A stretch of 64,000 nucleotides of DNA, from assembly GCF_950295315.1 (NCBI RefSeq), contig NC_080179.1:73117174-73181173 (forward strand). The letters run 5' to 3'. The notes beneath the pieces are model-generated. The model saw only the letters and a program-made list of their open reading frames with translations. It had not been told where the DNA came from and did no database searches. The position numbers and the translations under genes were made by a program. Numbering within the stretch: the stretch's first letter is position 1; each line of letters starts with the position of its first letter. The DNA comes from Erinaceus europaeus (taxonomy: Eukaryota > Chordata > Mammalia > Eulipotyphla > Erinaceidae). This document shows, piece after piece, positions 32,631-44,267 of this stretch.

Positions 32631-35600
32631 TCAACTTCTGTTGATGAGTGGGATCATCCCATACTCATCTTTATCTTTCTGACTTAGTTCACTTAACATA
32701 ATTCCTTCTAGCTCTGTCCAAGATGGGTCAGAGAAGGTAGGTTCATTGTTCTTGATAGCTGCATAGTATTCCATTGTGTATATATACTACAGCTTTCTCA
32801 GCCACTCATCTGTTGTTGGGCACCTGGGTTGCTTCCAGGTTTTAGCTATTATGAATTCTGCTGCTATGAACATAGGAGTACACACCTCTTTTTGGTTGGG
32901 TGTTATGGAGTCCTTGGGGTATAACCCCAGGAGAGGAATTACTGGATCATATGGAAGGTCCATGTCTAGACTTCTGAGAGTTTTCCAGACTGCTCTCCAC
33001 AGAGGCTGTACCAATTTACATTCCCACCAGCAATGTGCCTCTGTCCCCACAACCTCTCCAGCATTTGTTGCTGCTGTCCTTTTTGATGTATGCCATTCTT
33101 ACAGGAGTGAGGTGGTATCTTATTGTTGTCTTAATTTGCATTTCTCTGACAATCAGTGACCTAGAGCAGTTTTTCATATATTTGTTAGCCTTTTGAATCT
33201 CCTCTGAGGTGAATGTTTTGTTCATATCCTCTGCCCATTTTTGGATGGGGTCATTTGCTTTTTTGGTGCTAAGTTTGCTGAGCTCTTTATATATTTTGGT
33301 GATTAGTTTCTTGTCTGATGTATGGCATGTGAAGATCTTCTCCCATTCTGTGAGGGGTCTCTCTGTTTGTTTAATAGTTTCTTTGGATGTGCAGAAGCTT
33401 TTCAATTTGATGTAGTCCCATTGGTTTGCTTCTGCTTTAGTCTTCCTTGCAATTGGATTTGATTCATCAAAGATGTCCTTAAGGTGTAGGTGGGAAAGTG
33501 TTTTACCAATGTTTTCCTCTAAGTATTTGATTGTTTCTGGTCTGACACCTAGCTCTTTGATCTATTTGGAGTTGATTTTTGTTTCTGGTGAGATAAAGTG
33601 GTTCAATTTCATTCTTCTGCATGTTACAACCCAGTTTTCCCAGCACCATTTATTGAAGAGAGCCTCCTTTTTCCATTTAGTCCTTTGGGCCCCCTTATCA
33701 AAGATTAGATGCCCATAGGTGTTGGGATTTATTTCTGGGCTTTCAATTCTGTTCCTCTGGTCTGTGTGCCTATTTTTGTTCCAGTACCATGCTGTTTTGA
33801 TGATGATGGCTTTATAATATAGTTTAAGGTCTGGGAGTGTGATGCCTCCATTTCTGTTTCTTTTCCTCAAGATGATTTTGGCAATTCTAGGTGTTTTCAG
33901 GTTCCCAATAAATGATTGTAGTGTTTGTTCTATTCTCTTAAAGAAGCTTGGTGGAACTTTGATGGGTATTGCATTAAATTTGTATATGGCTCTGGGGAGA
34001 ATATTCATTTTGATGATATTTATTCTTCCAATCCATGAGCATGGGATATCTTTCCATTTCTTGGTATCAGTTTCTATTTCCTTGAGTAGCGACTCATAGT
34101 TTTCAGCATACAAGTCTTTCACTTCTTTGGTCAACTTTATTCCTAGGTATTTGATTGATTTTGCTGAAACAGTAAATGGGAGTGATTTCTGGATGTCTTC
34201 TTCTTCAGATTTAGTGTTTGCATAAAGAAATGCCACTGATTTTTATACATTGATTTTGTAGCCTGATACCTTGCTATATTGCCTAATAACTTCCAGTAAT
34301 TTTCTGCTGGATTCTTTAGGTCTTTCTATGTATTCTATCATATCATCTGCAAATGGTGAGAGCTTGACTTCTTCCCTTCCAATCTGTATTCCTTTGATTT
34401 CTTTCTCTTGCCTGATTGCTATGGCAAGAACTTCCAATACTATGTTGAAGAGTAACGGTGACAGTGGACAGCCCTGTCTAGTCCCCGATCTGAGGGGGAA
34501 TGCTTTCAGCTTCTGTCCATTGAGTATGATGTTGGCTGTAGGTTTGCTATATATAGACTCCACTATCTTGAGGAATTTCCCATCTATTCCCATTTTTTGT
34601 AGTGTTTTGAGCATGAATGGGTGTTGGATTTTGTCAAAGGCTTTCTCTGCATCTATTGAGATAATCATGTGGTTTTTGGCTTTGCTTTTCTTGATGTGGT
34701 GAATGACACTGATTGACTTACAGATGTTGAACCAGTCTTGCATTCCTGGGATGAATCCCACTTGGTCGTGACGAACAATCTTTTTGATATGTTGCTGTAT
34801 CCGGTTGGCCAAGATCTTGTTTAATATTTTGGCATCAATGTTCATCAGAGATATTGGTCTGTAGTTTTCCTTTTTTGTTCTGTCCCTATCAGCTTTTGGT
34901 ATCAGGGTGATGTTGGCTTCATAGAAGGTAGAAGGGAGTATTCCTGTTTCTTCAATCTTATGGAATAGCTTAAGAAGTATGGGTATTAACTGTGTCCTGA
35001 AAGTTTTGTAGAATTCGTTTGTGAAGCCATCTGGTCCAGGACTTTTGTTGTTGGGGAGATTCTTAATAACGGTTTCAATTTCTTTGTCTGTGATCGGTGC
35101 ATTTAGATTTTGTAGTTCTTCTTGGTTCAGTTTTGGAAGTGCATAGGTTTCTAGGAATTGTTCCATTTCTTCCGGATTCTCCAGCTTGGTGGCATATAGT
35201 TCTTTATAGAAGTTTCGCAGGATTCTCTGGATTTCTGTGGTGTCAGTTGTGATATCTCCTGCATCGTTTACAATTCTATTAATTTGAGTCTTCTCTCTTT
35301 TTTGTTTGGTGAGTCTGGCTAGGGGTTTGTCAATTTTGTTTAATCTTTCAAAGAACCAACATTTGGCTTCATTAATCTTTTGTATGGTTCTTTTATTTTC
35401 GATGTTGTTTATTTCTGCTCTAACTTTAGTGATTTCTGTCCTTCTGGTTGCTTTAGGGTTCCTTTGTTCCTCTTCCTCTAAGTCCTTGAGGTGTGTAGTA
35501 AGGTCATTCATTTGAACTTCTTCTTGGTGTTTAATATGTGATTGTATGGCTGTAAGTTTCCCTCTCAGTACTGCTTTCGCTGTGTCCCAAATATTTTGAT

Positions 35601-36442
35601 AGGTTGTGTCTTCATTTTCATTAGTTTCCAGGAACATTTGAATTTCCTGCTTGAGTGAGTCTCTGACCCAGTGGTTCTTAAGGAGCATGTTGTTTAGTTT
35701 CCAAATTCTGTGTCTTTTAATAATTTTCTGTTTGTTCTTAAATGTTAGTTTTACTCCACTGTGGTCTGAGAAGATACTTGGGATGATTTCAATGCTTTTG
35801 AATTTATTGATGCTGTCTTTGTGGCCTAACATGTGGTCTAGCCTTGAGTATGTGTTATGTGGATTTGAAAAGAAGGTGTATTCCAGTTTTTTGGGGTGGA
35901 GGAGTCTGAAAATGTCCAAGAGGTCTAGTCTGTTGATCTCTTCATTCAATTCTCTTGTATCTTTATTGGTTCTCTGCTTTGTTGATCTGTCTAAGTGTGA
36001 GAGTGGGGTATTGAAGTCTCCCACTATTATTGTATTACTATTGATGTATTTTTGAAATTCTTTCAGTAGGTGCTTAATGTATTTAGATGGTCCCTCATTG
36101 GGTGCATAGATGTTAATAATTGTTAAGTCTTCTTGGCTGATTGATCCTCTAATCATTATGTAATGTCCTTGCCTATCTTTTATTACTTTATTTAATTTAA
36201 AATCTATCGTGTCTGAGATGAGAATGGCTGTTCCTGCCCTTTTTTGTGGTCCGTTAGCCTGTATGATAGTTTTCCATCCTTTCACTTTAAGTCTGGGTTT
36301 ATCTTGTTGTGACATATGGAATTCTTGCAAGCAGCATATGGTTATGTTTACTGATCCATCCCCCCACCCTGTGCCTTTTGATGGGTGAGTTTAAGCCATT
36401 GACATTTATTGATATTATGGATTTAATGTATTGTAGTGCCAT
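32631..36442 (-). pseudogene. L1 ORF2 (endonuclease-reverse transcriptase), inactivated
   Basis: Spans about 1270 codons, near the family length, from ATG at 36442-36440 to TGA at 32633-32631. It encodes the target-primed reverse transcription enzyme. Visible motifs are GDFNTPLS and SDHSG of the apurinic-like endonuclease, the AEKAFDKIQ region, [12 protein letters not shown], and the catalytic FADD of the reverse transcriptase. A Cys-rich end ([14 protein letters not shown]) follows. Breaks: a frameshift between the ATG and codon ~38 (about 36335-36385), stops at 34243-34245, 33562-33564 and 32787-32789, and a frameshift near 33020-33050. Two of the stops sit where relatives have Trp. It cannot make a full-length enzyme. 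Confidence 0.92.
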
Positions 36443-36502
36443 TGTTCAAAAAAAAATTTTGTTTGCTCTGATATATTGCAAGTATTATAGTGATGTTCTT
36501 GT

Positions 36503-37381
36503 TTATAAGAGGTCTTTCAGAACCTCATTCAGTGCCGGCTTAGTGATGGTTGCCTCCTTTAACTGTTGTTTATCTAAGAAGGTTTTGATCCCTCCATCTA
36601 GTTTGAATGAAAGTCTAGCAGGATATATTATCCTTGGTTGAAACCCTTTATCATTCAGGGCTCGATAGATATCTTGCCACTCCCTTCTGGCTTTTAGAGT
36701 TTGAGTGAAGAAGTCTGCAGATAATCTTATGGGTTTTCCCTTGTATGTAACTTTTTGTTTCTCTCTTGCAGCCTTTAGGATCCTTTCTTTATCCTTACTT
36801 CTTCTCATTGTGACTATGATGTGTCTTGGTGTCTTCAGGTCTGGGTTGATTCTGTTTGGTACTCTCTGGGCCTCTTGAATCTTGATGTCCTTTCTGTTAT
36901 TCAGGTCTGGGAAGTTTTCTTCTGTTATTTCCTCTAGAACATTTGCTTCCCCTTCCTCTCTTTCTTCCTCTGGCAGGCCAATTATACGAATGTTACTTCT
37001 TTTGAGATCATCCCATATGTCTCTGTTGTTGTTTTCAGTGTCTCTCAATCTCTTTTTAAGCTCTTTCACCTCTTTCTTTGTTTTCTCTAACTCATCCTCT
37101 GTCTGACTAATTCTGCTTTCTGCTTCTGTTAGTCTGCTTTCCCTTGCCTCAGCTTCTTTCTTCATTACAGCTATTTCAGATTTCAGTTCTCTAATTGCCT
37201 CAAGATAATCAGTATTTTCCTTGGGTGTCTCAACTGTTGTTTCCCTAATACTGCCATTCCTTTCCTCCAATGTTGTTTTCATTTCTGTGATTAATAAGTT
37301 TATTGTTCCTTGCATACTTTTCTTATCTATGGTTACTTCTGGCTGATCTGTAGTTTCTTCTGGGCTCTTGTCTTCATTCAT
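36503..37381 (-). CDS. L1 ORF1 protein (RNA-binding chaperone)
   Basis: An open frame of 292 codons. L1 ORF1p forms trimers that coat L1 RNA and act as nucleic-acid chaperones. The N-terminal ~60 residues are variable. Residues ~60-125 are rich in E, K and heptad-like leucines (RLTEAESRISQTEDELEKTK), typical of the coiled coil. The middle part has RSNIRIIGLPEEE, the start of the RRM-like domain. The C-terminal domain has YKGKPIRLSADF followed by ARREW. It is close to the length expected for the family (human about 338, rodents about 360), with a shorter N-terminal region. It lies 60 bp upstream of the ORF2 start. No internal stop is seen. Expression would depend on the L1 5' UTR; nothing shows that it is active. 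Confidence 0.9.
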   Translation of the reverse strand: MNEDKSPEETTDQPEVTIDKKSMQGTINLLITEMKTTLEERNGSIRETTVETPKENTDYLEAIRELKSEIAVMKKEAEARESRLTEAESRISQTEDELEKTKKEVKELKKRLRDTENNNRDIWDDLKRSNIRIIGLPEEEREEGEANVLEEITEENFPDLNNRKDIKIQEAQRVPNRINPDLKTPRHIIVTMRRSKDKERILKAAREKQKVTYKGKPIRLSADFFTQTLKARREWQDIYRALNDKGFQPRIIYPARLSFKLDGGIKTFLDKQQLKEATITKPALNEVLKDLL

Positions 37382-38554
37382 TGGAGTAGCAGTTTTGTTT
37401 GTTTATAATCTACCCATTTTTTTTTATTTATGTGTTTCTTTTTTTTATGTTCTGTTGTTCCTCAGTTGTTGTGTCTTGAGTACAAGTAACCCTGTACTAA
37501 ATACCTTTATGACAATTGCACTCACCAACCTCAGGAATTACAGTAGCAACTGAAGCAAGTATTGAAGTAGTTTGATTGTTACCAGTTAGCTAAACAATTT
37601 CTCCAATCTGTGAAAAAATAGTAACCAAATCCCAGTGAAGAAAGAAAAAGAAAGGATAGCAAGAATAGACAGTTATGCAAATCTACTACCCACTGTATAT
37701 TCTAGGGATAACAAGAGGGGAAAGGGAACTAGAGCAGAGATACACACATAGAGAGTCCACTCTGAGTCAGATTTCTTCCCCAAAATAATTCACAAATTCA
37801 GACAGGCAAAGAAGAAAGAAGAAGTGTATGACAAGATTAAAAAAAAAAGAGAGAGAGAGGGAGAGACAAGAGAGAAAAAAGGGAAAAGATAAAAAAAAAG
37901 AGCTGTAATTAAAGAGCAGTGAAAGGAAATTCCCAAATGTGTATCAGTGAATTCAGAAAAGCACACTGTTGGTGTGGGGGCTGGGGGCTGTGACTTTGGA
38001 AGCTGTAGTGATTAAGGAAGAAAGGATGACAAGAATGAGAAAAAGAAAAAGAAAAGAAAGAGAGAGAGAGAAAAAAAGAAAAAAGATAAGAAAAAGAACA
38101 GTAATAAAAGGGCAGTGAAAGGAAAGGTTTTTTTAATGTATTTATTTTTAATTATTTAATTAGCTATGCGGGGTGAGGTGGGGGGGGTTGGCTACTTAGA
38201 AAGAAAAAAGGCCAGAGGTTTCAGAAGGGTATAGACTTAGAATTAATGATACTCCCTGGTGGGACAGGAATTTGGTAAAGAAAAGGACTGGTTATGGGGG
38301 GGGGCGGGAAGGAGGTATGCTTGAAAATTAAAAGGAAGAAAAAAAATTTTTTTTCCTTTTTTTTTTTTTTCCCTTTTTCCCTACTCTAATTCTTAACCCA
38401 AATTAAGTTATAGTCACCTCCTTGGTGTCGGCGTTAGGACCCCTTATTGGCTGGCCTGCTAAAGGCAGAAAATCCTACCGTTTCCAGAAGATGTGATCAG
38501 AGCTCAAGCCACTGGGAGCTTCTCAGTCCGCCATCTTCCGGCACCCCCCCCCCA
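37382..38554 (-). promoter_or_regulatory. L1 5' UTR and internal promoter region
   Basis: About 1.2 kb upstream of ORF1 to the element's 5' end. It includes a long polypyrimidine run in element sense (purine-rich on +, 37800-38110) and C/T-rich tracts at 38340-38390. No ORF is supported. By family knowledge, L1 5' UTRs hold an internal Pol II promoter; its activity here is unknown. Confidence 0.6.
38528..38537 (-). promoter_or_regulatory. YY1-like motif at the L1 5' end
   Basis: On the - strand this reads AAGATGGCGG, about 20 bases inside the element after a G-run. Human L1 has a YY1 site (AAGATGGCC) in the same position, which helps set the transcription start. Function here is inferred by analogy. 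Confidence 0.55.
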
Positions 38555-38639
38555 TACATCAATATTTTAATGGAACTTTCAAAAAAAAAAAAAACAACTT
38601 TTGAATGCCATTGTACTTTGCATGGTGTTGTATTTTCTT

Positions 38640-38852
38640 TTTTAAAATTTTTATCTTTATTTTTTTATTGGATAGAGACAGCCTTCTGGGAAGGGGTCAA
38701 TAGAGAAGGTGAGAGACAAAGAGAGAGACACCTGCAGCCCTGCTTCACCACTTGCAAAGCTTTCCCCATGTAGTTGGGGACCAGGGGCTCCAACCCGGGT
38801 CCTTGTGCATTGTAACAGGTGCTCTCAACCAGGCCTCCCACCACCCTGCCCA
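38640..38852 (-). mobile_element. Antisense short-form SINE beside the full-length L1
   Basis: TTATTGGATAGAGACAGCCT, TTCACCACTTGCAAAGC and CCCGGGTCCTTGTGC. Confidence 0.85.
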
Positions 38853-39054
38853 TTGCAGTTTCTCAGGAAAACTTCTTGAATTTGTACATGGTTCAAGTTT
38901 GGTTCTCTAGGAGGTATGCATATGACTAAGTTTGCTGGACTTTAACTATTCTTCCTTTAAGACATAAAGACAAATACTTGAATTCTCCCTGTATTGTAAC
39001 CGTGTATTCTATGCAGGTTCCTTTGTTTTCTCCATTTTTTATTCGTCATCTTTT

Positions 39055-39265
39055 AAATAATTTAAATATTTTATTTATTTACTTATTTTTGGATAGACGG
39101 AGAGAAATTGAGGTGAGGAATCAAATGGGAGGGAGAGAGACAGAGAGCCTGCAGCTCTGCTTGACCACTTGAGAAGCTTTCTCCCTGCAGGTGGGAACCA
39201 GGGGCTTGAACTTAGGTCTCTGTGCACTGCCACACATGCCACCACCTGGTGTGCCACCACCTGGT
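39055..39265 (-). mobile_element. Antisense short-form SINE
   Basis: TTTTTGGATAGACGGAGAGA, GGGGCTTGAACTTAGG, and a CACCACCTGGTG duplication at its head end. Confidence 0.82.
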
Positions 39266-39543
39266 GCCCATTCACTCTCTTTAACTACCTTTTTTTTTTC
39301 TCCTCAATTACTCTTGGTTATCACCATGATTTATATGAAACCTACAGAGGACGTTTTCTATAATAATATGTGTGGGGAGAGCTGGCTGCTTAGTCAGATT
39401 TCGACCTCCCATAAGGAAAAGCAGAGATAAGGGGTGGGGAAAGTACTCCTGCAAGGAGTGATTTTTTAAAAAATAAGATATGTTTTTCTTTACTTTTTAT
39501 TGGGTCTAAAAATTATGTTGTCTTGCACTAAAAATAAATAAAT

Positions 39544-39815
39544 TGGGGACCAGGGTGCAGATCACTCCAGCAGAGTTCACACATCAGTGAGTGCACCTGA
39601 TGACATCACATGGGCGTGCTGGGGGCTGGCTGTGGGGGAGAGAGGGGAATTTCATGAGCCGTGGAGTGGTACTGTCAGGTCTCTCCTTCTCTGTCATCTC
39701 TCTCCTTCTGTATCTTTCTCTTGCCTTTTATCTGAAATAAAAAACTGTGGCCACCAGGCGCAGTGGAGTTATGCAGACAGCAAGCCCCAGCAGTAGTGCT
39801 GGGGACAGCTAAATA
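39544..39815 (+). mobile_element. Old long-form SINE
   Basis: TCATGAGCCGTGGAGTGG, GGCCACCAGGCGCAGTGGAG and CCCCAGCAGTAG. Confidence 0.65.
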
Positions 39816-39919
39816 GGCCTAACACATATTTACTGGGAGAGGGGAAAGGATGCGTGAGTGTATGTTTATAAGATGAAGTAATTCTGAGTTTTAATACCAT
39901 TTTCAATCTTTAGAAGTGT

Positions 39920-40180
39920 TTTTTCTGCCTTTATTTATTAGAGATACATAAAAGGGAGAGATACAGAAAAATTAAGGGGGGGTTAGATAGAGTCAAAAAG
40001 AAACAGAGAGACACTTGAAGCCCAGCTTCATCACTCTTAGGGGTTTGTTTCTCCCTGCACCACCACTTCACTGTTTTAAAGCCTTCTCCCTGCAGGTAGG
40101 CACCAGGGACTTGAACTCACATCTTTGCACTTGATAAGATGTGCTCGCCCCATCTGGGTGCATCACCACCCAGCCTACAA
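39920..40180 (-). mobile_element. Antisense short-form SINE
   Basis: TTATTTATTAGAGATACA, CTCCCTGCAGGTAGGCACC and CACCACCCAGCC. Confidence 0.7.
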
Positions 40181-40201
40181 CTTGTTAAATTTTCAATATT
40201 A

Positions 40202-40492
40202 GGGAGTCGGGCTGTAGCACAGCGAGTTAAGCGCAGGTGGCGCAAAGCACAAGGACCGGCATAAGGATCCCGGTTCGAACCCCGGCTCCCCACCTGCAGG
40301 GGAGTCGCTTCACAAGCGGTGAAGCAGGTCTGCAGGTGTCTAGCTTTCTCTCCTCCTCTCTGTCTTCCCCTCCTCTCTCCATTTCTCTCTGTCTTATCCA
40401 ACAACGACAACAACAATAATAACTACAACAATAAAACAACAAGGACAACAAAAGGGAATAAAAAAATATTAAAAAAATATATTTAAAAAAAT
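40202..40492 (+). mobile_element. Hedgehog tRNA-derived SINE with TSD
   Basis: TSD TCAATATTA (40193-40201, 40495-40503). Complete copy. Confidence 0.92.
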
Positions 40493-40559
40493 TGTCAATA
40501 TTAAATCACAGTGTATGTTTTTACCAAGTTAAAAAACAAAACAAAACATAAGGTAGTAG

Positions 40560-40740
40560 ATGGGGGATGGATTAGATGGTATAGCAGGCACATACCTTAA
40601 CGTCCAGGCAAGCCTGATTTTGAGCCCTGACACTACATGGGAGCATCACATCAGGGCAAACTTTCTGAGTGGGGGAGCACTGTTATGGTATCTTTCTATC
40701 TCTACCTCCCTCTCTCTATGAATATGCATATACATATGCA
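40560..40740 (+). mobile_element. Old SINE
   Basis: GATGGTATAGCAGGCACATA, GGGGGAGCACTGTTATGG and a CT-rich body. Confidence 0.6.
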
Positions 40741-40814
40741 TATATGAATACACAGATGTCCACATTTATAAGTAGCTCTTTATATGCATCTGTAGGCCAC
40801 AACAAAAAGACAGT

Positions 40815-40940
40815 GAAATGAGTCAGCAGGGAGTGGTGTGATCATGTATTCGTGATGCCTTGGTCCTGAAAATAATAGTATAGCAGGAAGTTATGTGGTG
40901 TCTCTCATCTCTTTCTTCCTCTCTCTCAGAAAATAAAACA
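40815..40940 (+). mobile_element. Old SINE
   Basis: GAGTCAGCAGGGAGTGGTG, GTGGTGTCTCTCATCTC and AAAATAAAAC. Confidence 0.5.
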
Positions 40941-40976
40941 ATGGACCAGGAAGCACCTCAGTAATAACTGTACATG

Positions 40977-41641
40977 TGTGAGATTCTGCCATACTTCTTG
41001 TGGGGAGGCCTCTCTTGGGCACAGACTCCTGGCGTACCTGCCATGTTTCACACTAGGTGCAGGGGCCTAGGAGAATGTTCCAAGGAAGCAGGAGTGAGTC
41101 AACTGGGTCTTTCTCAGTGTTCATAGCTAGAGACACAACAAGAGATCACCAGAGGAATGTCTGATGAACAATCTGTTTATTGAACAGCAAGGCAGGCCTT
41201 ATAAGGGGTTGTAGGAGGAACTGACATGTGTACACCATATATGGTAGGGAGGTGAAGGGTCTGGGGAGGGTCAGGACTTTTCCGATAATTGTTGAGCCAG
41301 AGGTTTAATTGGATAAAGGAACGAGAAAGCAAGGTTATCAGTAACCAGCAGCCAGAGGGGGGTCCTGAGGGCAGAGAGAAGATAGATCAGATATGATCAA
41401 AGGAATGGAATGGGTGGGGAAGTAGGGAGGGGACTTTCACGCAAAGCAATGATTATGGAGATTATAAGAGAGTGGAGTGGGCTACTGTGAGGCAGGGAGG
41501 CTGATAGGCGGGGCAGATCCTGGAGGCCATGTCCCTCCTTGCTCAACCTCTTAGTAGAGAGAGACTGAATGGATTGATCGTGCCCCTCAGGCACCCACCT
41601 TTCAATGGGGGGGTCCCACCAAGCTCTACTGAATCCTCACA
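40977..41641 (-). mobile_element. Solo LTR of a different ERV family
   Basis: A 665-bp element with inverted ends TGTGAG/CTCACA. Antisense polyadenylation hexamer TTTATT is at 41176-41181, with a CCTTATAAGG TATA-like palindrome at 41198-41207. The remainder is purine-rich. No exact TSD is seen. No coding region is present. Confidence 0.65.
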
Positions 41642-42309
41642 GTTCCCTACAAGATTCCAAGTTCAATCAAATAAACCTATATATGTGAGTCAGAACACAG
41701 AGAAATCACATGACATAACAATAATTATAGTGATGATACACTACATTTCTGGAAATTTCAGCTTTTATATACAAGGTAGATTTTGTAAAGAGGTCAGAAA
41801 AAGAATTTTTAAAGACCCTAAAATATAATACTTATTTTTAGAAGTTTTTTTTATTTAAGATTTTAGTTTAGTGTCACTATAACCTACAGGACTGTCCCAA
41901 CTATTGCTAAACAAAGTGTGATTTCTGAGTCTGGTAGTATCACCTGGGAACTGTTAGCAACTAGAAATCTGAGATACCTCTACTGCTGTTTCCTTTTATG
42001 ACGTTATTAATCATTAGAGGTTAATGATTTTTCAGCTACAGTTTCTCATCTACTCATACTAGGTGTCTGTCAGACATGCTCTCCCCTCAGCCTATGTCCT
42101 TTTCAGCCATCATACAACAGAGCCCTCCCTCCACCTATAATTCCCTCTCTCCCCTTTGTCCCCAGAGTCCTTTGCTTTTTTTTTTTTTTTTTTGCAATAC
42201 AACAAACCCGGTTCAAGTTTTACTTTGTTTGCCTTTTCTGTTCTTGTTGCTTAAGTTGCCTAAATTCTTGATGCCTCTAAGTGAGGTCATTAGGTTCTTG
42301 CTCTTCTCA
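41642..42309. other. Intron sequence, no gene seen
   Basis: T-run at 42178-42194; otherwise unremarkable. Confidence 0.5.
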
Positions 42310-42640
42310 AAGTCACTGACTATCAAAGAAATGCAAATCGAGACAACATTGATGTATTGCACCAAAGTAAAAGACTTGGGGCTGGAGGTTCAGGTCTTAG
42401 AACATGATGACAGAGGAGGATCTAGTGGGAATTGAATTGTTATGTGGAAAACTGAGAAATGTTACACATGTATAAACGACTGTATTTTACTGTAGAGTAT
42501 AAAACATTAATCCCCTAATAAAGAAATAAAAAAAGTAATATCAGTGAGATACTACTTCTGTGAGAATGCCATACATTAGAAGGGGCAGTGTCCCTCTATC
42601 CCCACAACTTCTCCAACATTTGTTGTTACTGTCCTTTTTC
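42310..42640. mobile_element. L1 ORF2 fragments, one inverted, split by another retroposon
   Basis: Sense ORF2 pieces lie at 42317-42348 (AAAGAAATGCAAATCGAGAC) and 42545-42577. They are separated by an unrecognised retroposon at about 42350-42541 ending CCCCTAATAAAGAAATAAA. From 42580 the adjoining ORF2 part is inverted (CCCACAACTTCTCCAACATT). This looks like a twin-primed L1 with a later insertion. Confidence 0.6.
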
Positions 42641-43434
42641 TTTTTTTTCTACACAGTTGAAAAATATTCCCAATTAAGGAAAATGCATAGATGCACTTTA
42701 GAAGAGGACAAGGGCTCTGGGAGGGACTGGAGGTAGACAAGAGATTTTGGCCAGAGATGTTGACAATGGACAGAGAGTAATTGCCAGGTACCTCCATTCT
42801 ACTTTTCCAACCAGAGGAAAGTAGTGAATGACTGGTGTAACTTCTTTATATGATTATACACTGTTGACATCAAGGACAACACTACTTTTGGAGAAGCCTG
42901 TGGGCTGGTATAGTTTCAAAGCAGAATTTGGCAGGGTTCAAGGAATCACAGTGCAGTAAAAAGCCTTTCAGTTCTCCCCTTTCACCCTTGATACAGAAAG
43001 AAACCAAGCACAAAGTTCACAGCACCAGTGGCAGAGGCAGGGTATCTAGGGCCTAATAAAGTCATCAAAGAGGTCTACATATTGGTACTGTTATGGGCCT
43101 CGTAGTGTGGAAAGTTGTGGTGTTTCATAGTCTTGTCTCCTATTGTTTGCTCAGTTTCAGGATCATAAATAGCAGTAGCGTTGTAGTAATACCAGCTTCA
43201 GTGGCATGAGAGCAGAGAATTTTATTTGAACTTTCAAATGTTTTTTGAGTCTCTACTGTTACATCTGTTTTCTTGTATAACCCTTACAACAATCTTTAAA
43301 ATAATACTATTCTTATTTGTTTTACTCATACTAGTAAACTGGAGCTTAAAGTGTTAAAATGCCTTGTCTAGATTTTCACACCCTGGGTTTCTGGCACTAG
43401 ATTCAGTAATATTTCTATAACATTATACTGCAGG
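42641..43434. other. Intron sequence, no gene seen
   Basis: Nothing recognised. Confidence 0.5.
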
Positions 43435-43770
43435 TGGGGAGCACAGTGGGTTAAGCACATGTGGTACAAAGCGCAAGGAACGGCATAAGGATCCAGGTTC
43501 GAGTCCCTGGCTCCCCACCTGCAGGGGAGTTGCTTCACAGATGGTGAAGCAGGTCTGCAGGTGTCTATCTTTCTCTCTCCCTCTCTGTATTCCCCACCTC
43601 TCTCCATTTCTCTCTGTGCTAGCCAATAACGAATGACATCAACAACAACAATAATAACCACAACAACAAGGGTGACAAAAGGGGGGATAAGTGGCCTCCA
43701 GGAGCAGTGGATTCATGGTGCAGGCACTGATCCCCAGCAATAACCCAGGAGGCAAAAATAAAAAGCAATG
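43435..43770 (+). mobile_element. SINE, long form, damaged head
   Basis: From GGGGAGCACAGTGGGTTAAG to the CCCAGCAATAACCCAGGAGG tail. Confidence 0.88.
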
Positions 43771-43794
43771 CCAGTACTTTAACTATTACTCTCT

Positions 43795-43930
43795 AGTCAC
43801 CATAAGGCCACCCCATCAGTTGGGGCCCTAATCGGGGAGTCCTGAGATTCCCAAACACACAAGTTGGGCCTAGACCTCGAATAAATCTCTCTCTCCATTG
43901 TTACCAGTCATTTTATTCTCATTAAATTAG
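43795..43930. repeat. Unclassified dispersed repeat
   Basis: GGGGCCCTAATCGGGGA, then GATTCCCAAACACACAA, corresponds to 62391-62436. It includes CGAATAAATCTCTCTCTCC. Family unknown. Confidence 0.5.
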
Positions 43931-44267
43931 TTCAGTGTGAGAGCGATCTGAGCAAAACTGCAAGATTTCTCAGCATTTCAAGCAACTGTCGGGTGAATCA
44001 CCTGAATGCATGGTTCAAAGGCTATTGCCACGAGGCTGAAAATTATCAATAGTTATGAGTGCACATTGTAAGGAATTGCAAGAGGGGGACCTAAAATATA
44101 AACATTTATGTTCAGAAAGGTCTGTTGTCTGTCCTTCCAACTTGATTCAGGTTTCCTTGTATTCTCTTTGGATATCATCACTACTGTGTTCCAATCCCTG
44201 TGACATACACATTTCCCTGCACTAAGTGCACACACTCACATTCCTTTCTGCATGTGCACGTGCAACT

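Larger units (their letters stand above)
31061..38554 (-). mobile_element. Full-length L1 retrotransposon
   Basis: A 7.5-kb non-LTR element flanked by the 14-bp direct repeat TACATCAATATTTT at 31047-31060 and 38555-38568. From its 5' end (high coordinates) it has a G-run and YY1-like motif, a ~1.2-kb 5' UTR, ORF1, a 60-bp spacer, a broken ORF2, and a ~1.6-kb 3' UTR ending in a poly-T on this strand. It lies antisense in the last GALNT13 intron. A 224-bp SINE-like element sits in its 3' UTR. Perfect TSDs and an intact ORF1 suggest moderate youth; ORF2 damage makes it non-autonomous now. Confidence 0.95.

Noticed and set aside
35306..36055. Forward ORFs across 33800-37550
   Set aside because: They are antisense shadows of L1 ORF1/ORF2 with hydrophobic low-complexity translations.
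34243..36330. A 695-codon ORF as a functional reverse transcriptase gene
   Set aside because: It is the main part of L1 ORF2. Its apparent first codon is TTG, the true start is out of frame upstream, and stops follow downstream.
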